From: Lacrimispora xylanisolvens
GTDB lineage: Bacteria > Bacillota > Clostridia > Lachnospirales > Lachnospiraceae
Reading direction: 5' to 3'
Assembly: GCF_002934545.1 (NCBI RefSeq)
Contig: NZ_PTJA01000001.1
Span: 310,001 to 374,000, forward strand
DNA length: 64,000 nt
Shown here piece by piece: positions 51,798 through 60,077 of the stretch (position 1 is the first letter of the stretch; each line of letters opens with the position of its first letter). The position numbers were made by a program, and so were the translations under genes. The notes beneath the pieces are model-generated. The model was not told the DNA's origin. It saw nothing but the letters and a program-made list of their open reading frames with translations, and ran no database searches.

Positions 51798-52640
51798 ATG
51801 TCAGAGCAATGTATGGCAGGACCTACAAAACTGGAAGAATATTCGGAAAAGTACAAAGACCTGCTTTTAATGACCCGCCGTAACGGCATATTGGAAGTAC
51901 GTATGCATACGCAGGGGGAATCGCTTCAATTTGACTGGCCAGTTCTGACTGCATACGGGAATGCATGGTCAGATATTGGCCGTGATCCTGAAAACGAGGT
52001 AATGATTCTCACTGGAACGGGAGATCATTGGCAAGTAGCAAACCCTGAAATATGGAAAACAAAATTTATGGACTGGCGGAAGAACCGTAAGCTGGAAATG
52101 TATCAGGAATCATTGAGAATGATTGAAAATTTGATCTTTTGCGTGGATATTCCAACAATTGGGGTGATCAATGGTACAGGATCACACTGGCAAATGGGAA
52201 CATTATGTGATATTACAATTTGTGCCGAAGACACGAATTTTTTCGATGCGCATTACCTGGGCGGTGTGTCTCCCGGTGATGGGATTGTATTAGCACTACA
52301 AAATTTAACAGGCATTAAGAGAGCGGCATTTTGCGCATATACGGGCATGAACATAAATGCACAGGTGGCATTAGAACTTGGTATTGTAAGTGAGGTACTG
52401 CCTCATGAAATGCTTCTTCCCCGTGCGTGGGAACTTGCAGAGATGATAGTGCAGGCTCCCCGATCTACAAGACATCTGACCCATTCCATCTTGTCCCGTC
52501 CATGGAAAAAAGCCCTTGTCAGTAATCAGGGATTCCAACTTGCACACCAAATGTACGACATGGCCATTGATGAAGAGGGTACTTATGAGAGACTGATGAA
52601 AATAAGGGAACGTTTTCAGAAGAATAATTCCGCCTCCTAA
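51798..52640 (+). CDS. Crotonase-fold hydrolase, 6-oxocamphor hydrolase-like (paralog 2)
   Basis: 280 aa, close paralog of the preceding gene, aligning without gaps over most of its length. H130 (GSHWQM), H152 (AHYLGG) and D161 (PGDG) are kept, but H50 is replaced by Leu (VLTAY) and the GTHCEI motif becomes GSHWQM. The two copies may therefore act on different substrates, or one may be a partner in a mixed oligomer. The gene converges with, and overlaps by 4 nt, a tetR gene. Ribosome site CGGAGG. Confidence 0.72.
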   Translation: MSEQCMAGPTKLEEYSEKYKDLLLMTRRNGILEVRMHTQGESLQFDWPVLTAYGNAWSDIGRDPENEVMILTGTGDHWQVANPEIWKTKFMDWRKNRKLEMYQESLRMIENLIFCVDIPTIGVINGTGSHWQMGTLCDITICAEDTNFFDAHYLGGVSPGDGIVLALQNLTGIKRAAFCAYTGMNINAQVALELGIVSEVLPHEMLLPRAWELAEMIVQAPRSTRHLTHSILSRPWKKALVSNQGFQLAHQMYDMAIDEEGTYERLMKIRERFQKNNSAS

Positions 52641-53224
52641 ATATCAGCATTAGCCGACAGATAGACCGCTTTCATCATATCCACGATTTGCCTCTCAACG
52701 CTTTCCAGAGAAATAGATTTTTTATGAGTGAGCCACCACTGTAAAGTTTCGAGGATGGCACCAGTAAAAAAATGGGCCATAACCTCAGGGTCAGCAATGA
52801 GTCGATACCCTTTTTCTGCATTCTCTTTCAGCTTTTGAAGAATATCAAATTCAACCTGCTCCGATAGAATTCGAAGTAAAGACGGAAAACATTCACTCTT
52901 TAGCACAGATTGGATGAGCCTCTCCCTTTCTGTGAGAAATATTATGACCCGATGGACAATGGTAATATAAAAATCAATAGGCATATCAGTATCCAGGCTG
53001 CCCGTGATTTCCTTGTCAAACTCCCCCTGAATCTCCCGTATAATAAAGGTAAAAAACTCATATTTGTCACCGAAATGCTTATAAAATGTAGCTCTGCGTA
53101 CCATTGCCCGGTCACAGAGTTCATTGACTGTGATATCCTCAAAACGCTTTTCTTCCAGCAATTCATAAAAAGTACTGGTAAGCGCCATATAGGTTTTTTG
53201 TATTCGTAAGTCCATTTTCTTCAA
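52637..53224 (-). CDS. TetR-family transcriptional regulator
   Basis: 195 aa. N-terminal helix-turn-helix: FEDITVNELCDRAMVRRATFYKHFGDKYEF in two parts, ITVNELCDRAMVRRATFYKH as the core; the C-terminal ligand domain resembles the TetR_C_7/DhaS-like group. It is divergent from the OYE-type reductase gene, and a palindrome lies between them. Likely represses the reductase and amidohydrolase-2 genes. Confidence 0.83.
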   Translation of the reverse strand: MKKMDLRIQKTYMALTSTFYELLEEKRFEDITVNELCDRAMVRRATFYKHFGDKYEFFTFIIREIQGEFDKEITGSLDTDMPIDFYITIVHRVIIFLTERERLIQSVLKSECFPSLLRILSEQVEFDILQKLKENAEKGYRLIADPEVMAHFFTGAILETLQWWLTHKKSISLESVERQIVDMMKAVYLSANADI

Positions 53225-53331
53225 AACTCCATTCGTTGGGAAACAATTGCAGTGTATTTGTCAATTAAGTTACATTCGCGTACGCTTTGAGCGTTGCATA
53301 TATACTCCTTAAAAGTATAATAGATATAGTA

Positions 53332-53357
53332 ACAGATGTCAATTAATTATCATCTGT
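53332..53357. promoter_or_regulatory. Palindrome between tetR and the reductase gene, candidate operator
   Basis: ACAGATG (53332-53338) and CATCTGT (53351-53357) flank an AATTAATT centre. TATACT (53361-53366), a likely -10 for the reductase, follows at once. Confidence 0.65.
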
Positions 53358-53389
53358 GACTATACTAAAATACTGAAAGGAGTTTTTTT

Positions 53390-54787
53390 ATGAACACTGA
53401 TGTATTATTTGAGCCTATTCAGGTGGGCAATGTGGAACTGAAAAATCGCATTGCCATGTCCCCCATGAACATGGGGTATACAGGACCGGAAGGCTATACC
53501 AGCGAACAGTCCAATGCATGGTATGCAACCCGTGCCAGAGGTGGGTTTGGTCTGATTATCACAGAATGTGTTGTGGCTAATCCTTTTCCGTGGCGTGGCA
53601 GCGACAGTCTGAATCCGCTGCTGGCAGATAGTCAGAAAAAGTACCGCCAGCTTAGTCAGATGGCGGATGTAATTCATTCCTATAAAGGAACGAAGGTATT
53701 TGTCCAGATTTCCCCGGGTTGGGGGCGGCAGGGGCATCCCGATGAGAATGGCATCGCATCTGGTGCACCCAGTGCGGTACCCCTTAATATTGACTTGCGA
53801 AACATTAATAAGGGATGGTATCGGCAATTAAGCCGCATTATGAAACAGGCGGGAATCTCTCTCCCATCAGATATTTGGGACTACGATAAAATTAAAAGCT
53901 TAAGCGATGATGAATACGAAGCAATCAAACCTCATATTCTCAGCATGTTAAAGGAAAAAGCTCCCGAATATTACCACATTATATGTGGGCAGACCCCCCG
54001 TGAACTGACAATCAGTGAGATCGAAAAACTTGAGGATTTCATGGTGGAAGCGGTATGTGCCTGCTACGATCTTGGTTTCGATGGCGTGGAGCTGCATACC
54101 CCTCATGGATACCTGCTCCACCAGTTTCTGTCGGGGCGATCCAATCAACGTACCGACTTGTATGGAGGCAGCATAGAAAACCGCGGTCGTGTAGTAACAA
54201 ATATCATTGAGCGTGTGCGCAGAAAAGCAGGCCCGGATAAGGTACTGGGATGCCGTCTGTCTGGTGATGAGCTTATGCCTCAGGGTCTGACCAATGAAGA
54301 GGCATGCGCATTTGTAAAGCTTTTTACAGATGCGGGAGCTAATTATTTCAATGTGTCCCAGGGCGGTTATGAAAATCTGGGAGCGGGATTTGCACCAGAT
54401 GGTGAAGATGATTTTACAAAATGGGCGCCAGGTTTTAAAGCAACTTCTGGCGGACTGCCAATTATAACGCCAAGCTTTATGAATCCCGAAACCGCTGCAA
54501 AGGCAATTGCATCCGGAAAAACCGATATCATATCTTTGGGGCGCCAATCCATTGCCGATCCTTACTGGCCTGCAAAGGTAAAAGAAGGACGTGAGTGTGA
54601 CATTGTCAAATGTGCACGTTGCCAGCAATGCTACATGAACCTGTTTGAAAACCGCTGGATTCGCTGCGCTGTTAATCCAACTGCGGGCTTTGAGAAATAT
54701 TATCCCGAACTCTGGAAAACGGAAGGTCTGATGGATGTCCGTGCTAAGAAGTTTATGGAAAAATGCGATGGCTTGTCACTGATCTAA
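53390..54787 (+). CDS. Old-yellow-enzyme-type Fe-S flavin reductase, short form
   Basis: 465 aa. FMN-binding TIM barrel opening LFEPIQVGNVELKNRIAMSP; active-site histidines in ELHTPHGYLLHQFLS (236/239), YGGSIENRGR, and a [4Fe-4S] motif C408-x2-C411-x2-C414-x11-C426. It resembles the 2-enoate/2,4-dienoyl-CoA reductase and BaiCD group, but ends about 40 residues after the cluster, so the usual FAD/NAD(P)H domains (roughly 200 further residues) are absent. An insertion at about 128-203 is unusual. It probably reduces a ring C=C bond with electrons from a separate donor. Ribosome site AAAGGAG. Confidence 0.8.
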   Translation: MNTDVLFEPIQVGNVELKNRIAMSPMNMGYTGPEGYTSEQSNAWYATRARGGFGLIITECVVANPFPWRGSDSLNPLLADSQKKYRQLSQMADVIHSYKGTKVFVQISPGWGRQGHPDENGIASGAPSAVPLNIDLRNINKGWYRQLSRIMKQAGISLPSDIWDYDKIKSLSDDEYEAIKPHILSMLKEKAPEYYHIICGQTPRELTISEIEKLEDFMVEAVCACYDLGFDGVELHTPHGYLLHQFLSGRSNQRTDLYGGSIENRGRVVTNIIERVRRKAGPDKVLGCRLSGDELMPQGLTNEEACAFVKLFTDAGANYFNVSQGGYENLGAGFAPDGEDDFTKWAPGFKATSGGLPIITPSFMNPETAAKAIASGKTDIISLGRQSIADPYWPAKVKEGRECDIVKCARCQQCYMNLFENRWIRCAVNPTAGFEKYYPELWKTEGLMDVRAKKFMEKCDGLSLI

Positions 54788-54805
54788 GGAAAGGAGATTA
54801 CGCTT

Positions 54806-56188
54806 ATGAATCACAATGTATGGGAAGATGGCTTTTTTAAAATTGATCCAGAATGTCATATTATCGGTGATATGGAGCCAGTCAATCATTACCCCGGCGT
54901 TCAGATGTGGTGGCGTGCCATTGATGGAATTATGCGTCCCACGCTGCAGTGTGCGCCTGAGTCTCTCTTAAATACCATTGAACCATGGGAAATGACAAAA
55001 AGTACAGATCCTGAAAATATTATTCGGGCAATGGACAAGTATGGTGTAGATGTGGCCTGCCTCCTGCCTGAATCCATGATGGATACCACGGGATACTCCA
55101 GCCGCTGGTGCACAAATGGTGATGCATGGAAGGCAGTGCAGACCCATCCCGATCGTTTCATTATCGAGCCAAATCTGTCACCCATTAAACAGAGAGGCGT
55201 TAAAAATGCCATTTGGGAAATGGAATACTGGATGGATAAGGGTGCGAAGATTTTTAAATATTATTCCCCTGAAGATACATATATGAATGATCCCGAACTG
55301 TGGCCATTTTACAAACGGGCCGAAGAACTGGGCGCGGTTTTGTGTATGCATACCGGATTTTCCTGGGTTCCCCCTGGCAAGAGCAAATACTGCCATCCGA
55401 CCCAGCTTGATGATGTAGCCCGGGATTTTCCAGGACTGAAGATTGTTGCATTTCACATGGGGTATCCGTACACTGACGCACTGAATATGGTTGCACTTGG
55501 CCATCCCAATGTCTATTTGTGTCTGAGTCTGCTGGTGCCCTGGGCGCTGACTGCTCCGTACAAATTTGCACATATTCTTGGAGAGGCGATCCGCTTTGTT
55601 GGTCCGGACAGGATTATCTGGGGAACAGACAGTGCCGGTTATGGTGCACAAATCGGAGCAGCTTCTTTGGGTCTGCTGGATTTTCAGATACCTGAGGAAC
55701 TGCAGTGGAAATATGGATACCTGCCGCTTTCCGATGAGGATAAACGTAAGATTTTCGGTAGTAACCTTGGAAAGCTGTTGGGGATTGATACTACAAAACG
55801 CCGCGGAGGAGAAAATGCCATACATGATTCGCTGAATGATAATACCCCAAAAATTGTTCTTACGACACCACCGAGCGCAATAAAAAAAGATGCTGATGTT
55901 ATGGAGAATGAATATGAAGTTTCAATATCCACACCAATGGGTGAAATGCCTGGTAAAATTGTTTTGAACGTGGAGGGAGCTTCGTTGTCTGGCATTATAT
56001 CCTTCATGAAAAATGATAATGTTTTTTCAGATGGATCCATTGATGCAGATGGAAATATTGCTTTTAAAGGCGATTTGAAAACAACTATGGGTAAAATACC
56101 TTACACTATTTCAGGAACGTTTATGAATGGTATAATCAATGCCATTGCTATTACAAAGATGGGTGATTTAAAGATAAAATCTAAATAA
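54806..56188 (+). CDS. Amidohydrolase-2 family enzyme (decarboxylase-like) with C-terminal beta domain
   Basis: 460 aa. A TIM barrel of the gamma-resorcylate decarboxylase/ACMSD group covers about 1-340. Metal ligands: E16-x-H18 (PECHI), H182 (MHTGF), H217 (FHMGY) and D275 (WGTDSAG). The E-x-H start is typical of gamma-resorcylate-type decarboxylases rather than the H-x-H form. A further domain of about 95 residues (365-460) is beta-rich with two related STPMGEMPGKI/TTMGKIPYTI strands; its function is unknown. Follows the reductase by 18 nt with AAAGGAG. Confidence 0.75.
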   Translation: MNHNVWEDGFFKIDPECHIIGDMEPVNHYPGVQMWWRAIDGIMRPTLQCAPESLLNTIEPWEMTKSTDPENIIRAMDKYGVDVACLLPESMMDTTGYSSRWCTNGDAWKAVQTHPDRFIIEPNLSPIKQRGVKNAIWEMEYWMDKGAKIFKYYSPEDTYMNDPELWPFYKRAEELGAVLCMHTGFSWVPPGKSKYCHPTQLDDVARDFPGLKIVAFHMGYPYTDALNMVALGHPNVYLCLSLLVPWALTAPYKFAHILGEAIRFVGPDRIIWGTDSAGYGAQIGAASLGLLDFQIPEELQWKYGYLPLSDEDKRKIFGSNLGKLLGIDTTKRRGGENAIHDSLNDNTPKIVLTTPPSAIKKDADVMENEYEVSISTPMGEMPGKIVLNVEGASLSGIISFMKNDNVFSDGSIDADGNIAFKGDLKTTMGKIPYTISGTFMNGIINAIAITKMGDLKIKSK

Positions 56189-56198
56189 AACATGGACA

Positions 56199-56229
56199 AT
56201 CCGGGGCGGTCATACGACTGCCCCGAATT
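56199..56229 (+). terminator. Hairpin after the amidohydrolase-2 gene
   Basis: AATCCGGGGCGGTC pairs with GACTGCCCCGAATT (one mismatch, one wobble) with a 4-nt loop. No T-run follows. Confidence 0.55.
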
Positions 56230-56361
56230 GCATGATAAAGCAAATCATACAGAAGTTTTAAATTTCTTATTTAAATATCTGATAGCTTTCGTGAATATCT
56301 TGTGTTAAAATTTAATAAAACAATAAAAAACATTGTAATGCTGTAACTCCCTTGCACAGGG

Positions 56362-56396
56362 AAAACAATGCCATATTGCCGGAGGGGGCATGTTTT
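56362..56396 (+). terminator. Terminator-like hairpin in the leader of the next gene
   Basis: AAAAC-a-ATGCC pairs with GGCAT-GTTTT and is followed by further T/G. It ends 40 nt before the TTG start at 56437 and may be an attenuator. Confidence 0.45.
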
Positions 56397-56436
56397 TGTG
56401 AGATGTTATTAAGCAAATTTAAAGGAGAGAATTATA

Positions 56437-57747
56437 TTGAATTTTTTATCATCATGGATTTACAATAAGGATATTACTCATAATGTTGTATTAACCGTTT
56501 TATATGGCTGGGTTTTATTTCGTATATGTATACTTACCTATAAGAATATTAAAAATACAGCGGAAGAAAGGAAGCATTATTATTTCCGCAAGCTGTTCCT
56601 GCTATTAATGATGTATTTCTTCTTAGGTGAACTAATTTTTCTATTACTCAGGAAACGGTTTTTTATTAACTGGCTGCCCAGTGGCTGGTTTATGCAAGAC
56701 ATTGTTCTATATATAATTTACTCAGTTATGGTTGTCAGTTGTCTGTTATTTCTGATAAAAGGGATAAAGAAGATTCTAAAGAGAGAGAAGAGTATAGGGG
56801 GTACGATTTGGACCGTTATTATGATTCTTTTTTCAGAATTCCTGATAGGTTCTTTTGCTCTGATCGTATTTAATGGCGCTCTGAGTTCCGTCAGGGTTGA
56901 ATTAGAGTCTCCGACGATAATTGTGGGCGAGGGTAATGAAACGTTAGCGATCAATAAAATGAGAATGGTGCTTCCCAATGGGGTTGAAAATGGAATAACC
57001 ACAAATGTTGTAAAGTTTACACTTGTTGCAGTTAACTTAAAAGATGGGAAAAAGTGCTGGACCCGCTTATCTGGCTGGCAGGAATACGTCATAGGGGAAA
57101 GTGTCAATGGTATTATGACTATAGATAATAAGAAAAAGACGCTAAACTTTATAAATCCCAAAACAGGAAAAATAAACATTACAGAGAAAGAATGGGTGAA
57201 AAAACTTCCAGAACTAAAAGATAATCTAAGCTATAATGAAAATGATTATGACCTTGTTTCGGAAGATGAATTATATTTATATGCATTGGATGGTAAATAC
57301 TATAAGGTTGACATGGTTAACAATATCGTAACTGAAAGTCCGGATTATAAGAATGCTTTATCTGATAAATTTTCCAATTCCAGGAACACAATAAAGTTAT
57401 CAGAAGAGGACTTGCAGTGGGTACAACAGGCAGGCACTGATTATTATTCAGATATGTTAGATATGAGCATATTGTGGGCTGAGGATAGAAATTCAGCGCT
57501 AATCGCTTACCATGAAAAGAGAAATGATGAAAATTTAAGTATTTCCATGGTTTCGCTTAACCAGCGTTCCATTAAATGGACTAAAACTATTGAGTACAAA
57601 AACACTGGTATGTCTAAAAATGCTATTTCCATCTCGAAGCAAGAGGGCTGGTTCTATATCATTTCCAACGGCAACTTATATAAAATAAGTCAGGATGAAG
57701 GAAACATCGATTATGTTTATCAATACCGCTGGAATAAAGTAAAATAA
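56437..57747 (+). CDS. Hypothetical membrane protein with extracellular repeat-like domain
   Basis: 436 aa. About four membrane helices in the first 150 residues (e.g. VVLTVLYGWVLFRICILTY, LLLMMYFFLGELIFLLL), then a soluble domain of about 280 residues with short strands containing Trp/Gly (GKKCWTRLSGWQEYVIG, AGTDYYSDMLDMSILWAED, SIKWTKTIEY) that recall a PQQ-like beta propeller. TTG start 56437, 7 nt after AAAGGAGAG. No known family recognised. Confidence 0.6.
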   Translation: MNFLSSWIYNKDITHNVVLTVLYGWVLFRICILTYKNIKNTAEERKHYYFRKLFLLLMMYFFLGELIFLLLRKRFFINWLPSGWFMQDIVLYIIYSVMVVSCLLFLIKGIKKILKREKSIGGTIWTVIMILFSEFLIGSFALIVFNGALSSVRVELESPTIIVGEGNETLAINKMRMVLPNGVENGITTNVVKFTLVAVNLKDGKKCWTRLSGWQEYVIGESVNGIMTIDNKKKTLNFINPKTGKINITEKEWVKKLPELKDNLSYNENDYDLVSEDELYLYALDGKYYKVDMVNNIVTESPDYKNALSDKFSNSRNTIKLSEEDLQWVQQAGTDYYSDMLDMSILWAEDRNSALIAYHEKRNDENLSISMVSLNQRSIKWTKTIEYKNTGMSKNAISISKQEGWFYIISNGNLYKISQDEGNIDYVYQYRWNKVK

Positions 57748-57765
57748 AGGCTGTATTTTTAAGTG

Positions 57766-57809
57766 ATCAACCATGGTTATCGAAACTTATATCAATAACC
57801 ATGGTTGAT
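57766..57809. terminator. Perfect inverted repeat between convergent genes, bidirectional terminator
   Basis: ATCAACCATGGTTAT (57766-57780) and ATAACCATGGTTGAT (57795-57809), 14-nt loop. Each arm also contains the self-palindrome ACCATGGT. There is no long T-run. Confidence 0.6.
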
Positions 57810-57828
57810 GATTTTCCAATCAGCGTCT

Positions 57829-59469
57829 TCAGAATCCAGTCAACTCCTGTAATTTTTCGGGGCTCTTTCCATAGTCAGTTACTTCTCCTTCTACAATGTT
57901 ATCAGCCCATTCCCGTCCATTGGTAAACTCAATTTTCTGGCTGCCATCTGTTAAAGTAACATGAATCTCATCTGCGTTTTCTATTAAAGCCAGTAAGAAA
58001 AGGGCGTTTGCCCGGAACGTATCGGATGCAGCTGAACTTTCACTCTTGTAATCTGAAAGGGATTGTGCTGGAACGGAATATACAATTGTTACCTTATGTG
58101 GCGGGGAAGCGGTTTGTAATTCAAAATGGTCATATTGCATGCCTATTGGAACAGGAAGCAATCCAATCAGCTTTCCAACCGCAGAATTATCGCCTACATA
58201 CTTCGTACGTGCATCCCACAAATCTTTAATCGGGTATGTTGTAACTAATGTTTCTTTTGGCTCTAACTGGATTGTGGTGGCCTTTGCCCTTGTGGGATAA
58301 CTTTCCTGGATTTCACCTAAAAAGAGCACCACGTGGTCACCCTCGGTGAAATCATCAATGGATATTATGACGGGTTCCTCTTTGTTTATCACTGTCTGAA
58401 GATTTGCATCCTTCCAGTTGACGATACAATTATCACCAATGGGACTATTGGTGTCAATTCCCTTTACTGTGATGGTCTGATTGATTTTGTCAATTTTAAG
58501 AATGGTTGCATTGACAGCAACAGATTTACCGGACAGATCCTTTGGACTTGTTGTTAAGCCGATAACCACAAAAACAACGGCCAGTACGGAAACCAAAACC
58601 GCCCAAAAACCAGGCTTTCTATAATTCAGCACATTTCTAATTCTGCCTTTTGTATCGCCTTCTCCAAAGGCAAGAGGTGTACCGCTTACAATTCTTTTAC
58701 CCGTTGCAAGAGTCAGAAGGGAGGCAGAATAATCTTTTTTAACATCATCACCCAGCCGTTTAATAACTGCTTCATCGCAGGACATCTCCATATCTTTGCC
58801 ACTAAGAAAAAATGCGGCCCATACAAAAGGGTTAAACCAATGAATGCAAAGTGCCAAAAAGCTTATGAGTTTAAAAATGTGGTCAAGCCGCCTTATATGT
58901 GTTTGTTCATGTAACAGAATATAGCTTCGCTCAGCAGCATTTAAATTAGAGGGAAGATAAATCTTTGGGCAAAAAATACCCATGACAAAGGCGGTGTCAA
59001 TTCTGGACGAAATAAAAATATTATCTCGATACAGGGTGGCATTCATTAATTCCTTTTTTAGGCGAAAGAGCGCAAAAAGACTATATACCAGCATAGCTGC
59101 AACACCAAATAACCACATATGACTAAAGATTACTATCAAGATCTGTAATGGATTGGCGCTGGTTTGCGGTGTTGCAGCTGGAAGAATCGCATTAACAGAA
59201 TGATTGATTACTCCTATACCAGTATCAATTTTCGGCGTCTGCATATAGAGGATATCCTGTGAGATCGGATTTGCCTTTGCAGGCATAAGACTAAATATGC
59301 TCTCAAAGGAGAACGGACAGATTAATCGGAACAGAACCACCGACCACAGCAAATAGGAGAATACTTTTGGCGCTTTTCGCAAAATAGTTCTTACAGCCAA
59401 AACAAAAGCAATGGCAATACTCGCTGTGAGGCTCATATTTAAAAGTTGTATAAATACTGATTCCAACAT
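57829..59469 (-). CDS. BlaR1/M56-family membrane metallopeptidase sensor with DUF4825-like domain
   Basis: 546 aa. Membrane helices at about 10-28, 36-60, 108-135 and 290-312; the M56 zinc motif HEQTH (187-191) lies on the cytoplasmic side, with the third ligand probably in SCDEAVIKRLG. The C-terminal outer part (about 320-546) has a small strand-rich region and a DUF4825-like segment (WDARTKYVGDNSAVGKLIGL). The SxxK/SxN/KTG motifs of a penicillin-binding sensor are absent. It should cleave the BlaI-like repressor after sensing an unknown signal. 2 nt after blaI. Confidence 0.83.
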   Translation of the reverse strand: MLESVFIQLLNMSLTASIAIAFVLAVRTILRKAPKVFSYLLWSVVLFRLICPFSFESIFSLMPAKANPISQDILYMQTPKIDTGIGVINHSVNAILPAATPQTSANPLQILIVIFSHMWLFGVAAMLVYSLFALFRLKKELMNATLYRDNIFISSRIDTAFVMGIFCPKIYLPSNLNAAERSYILLHEQTHIRRLDHIFKLISFLALCIHWFNPFVWAAFFLSGKDMEMSCDEAVIKRLGDDVKKDYSASLLTLATGKRIVSGTPLAFGEGDTKGRIRNVLNYRKPGFWAVLVSVLAVVFVVIGLTTSPKDLSGKSVAVNATILKIDKINQTITVKGIDTNSPIGDNCIVNWKDANLQTVINKEEPVIISIDDFTEGDHVVLFLGEIQESYPTRAKATTIQLEPKETLVTTYPIKDLWDARTKYVGDNSAVGKLIGLLPVPIGMQYDHFELQTASPPHKVTIVYSVPAQSLSDYKSESSAASDTFRANALFLLALIENADEIHVTLTDGSQKIEFTNGREWADNIVEGEVTDYGKSPEKLQELTGF

Positions 59470-59471
59470 TG

Positions 59472-59834
59472 CTATTCCTCCTTATATCCATCAATCAGGT
59501 GCTGTATCTCCTCGATTTCTGTGGCATTTAGCTTTTTTCTGCGGGTAAATGCCGCCAAAAACTGTGGAAGGGAGCCAGCGAAAGCCTCCGACAGAAACTG
59601 TTCACCCTGTGCGGCTCCAAACTCATTTTTTGACATCAAGGCAGTGACTGTGCCGTTATTATTTTCAAAAAGCTTACGCTCGCACAATCGCTTTAGCATG
59701 GTGTAAGTTGTTGTACGTTTCCAGGCAAATTCCTTTTCACATAGTTCTGTGAGCGTGCGGGAGCTGACCGGCTCATTTGCCCAGATCATGTCAGCAAATT
59801 TCTGCTCCATTTCACCCAATTTATATTGTTCCAC
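59472..59834 (-). CDS. BlaI/MecI-family repressor
   Basis: 120 aa. Winged helix with MEQKFADMIWANEPVSSRTL and ELCEKEFAWKRTTTYTMLKR, in part here, and a C-terminal dimerisation region holding the protease cleavage site. GTG start at 59834, 8 nt after GGAGG. A palindromic operator overlaps its -10 box. Forms a two-gene operon with the M56 sensor. Confidence 0.87.
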   Translation of the reverse strand: MEQYKLGEMEQKFADMIWANEPVSSRTLTELCEKEFAWKRTTTYTMLKRLCERKLFENNNGTVTALMSKNEFGAAQGEQFLSEAFAGSLPQFLAAFTRRKKLNATEIEEIQHLIDGYKEE

Positions 59835-59859
59835 TGAAATATCCTCCTGTCGAATCTTA

Positions 59860-59878
59860 TTAGACTAAGTTAGTCTAA
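59860..59878. promoter_or_regulatory. BlaI-type operator
   Basis: Perfect palindrome TTAGACTAA-G-TTAGTCTAA, overlapping the -10 box. A further half-site ATTAGAC lies at 59883-59889. Confidence 0.8.
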
Positions 59879-59900
59879 CACAATTAGACAAAGACGTCAA
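59872..59900 (-). promoter_or_regulatory. Promoter of the blaI/blaR1-like operon
   Basis: Minus strand: TTGACG (plus 59895-59900), 17-nt spacer, TAGACT (plus 59872-59877). Confidence 0.75.
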
Positions 59901-60077
59901 TCATTGATAGTGTGGTAATTTTTGTTATTTGTTGATATTGATGACTTATCTACTTTAAATTTATCTCCAATCAGCGGTAGGTAACAAATTGATCAGGTTC
60001 CTACCTGATCCTCACTTTACAAGAGAATAATAATATGCTATCATAAACCAAAATTTTACAAGGAAGGAGAAAGGGCT

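Noticed and set aside
52910-53209. Plus-strand frame inside the tetR gene
   Set aside because: Opposite strand of a clear TetR gene; no ribosome site or domain.
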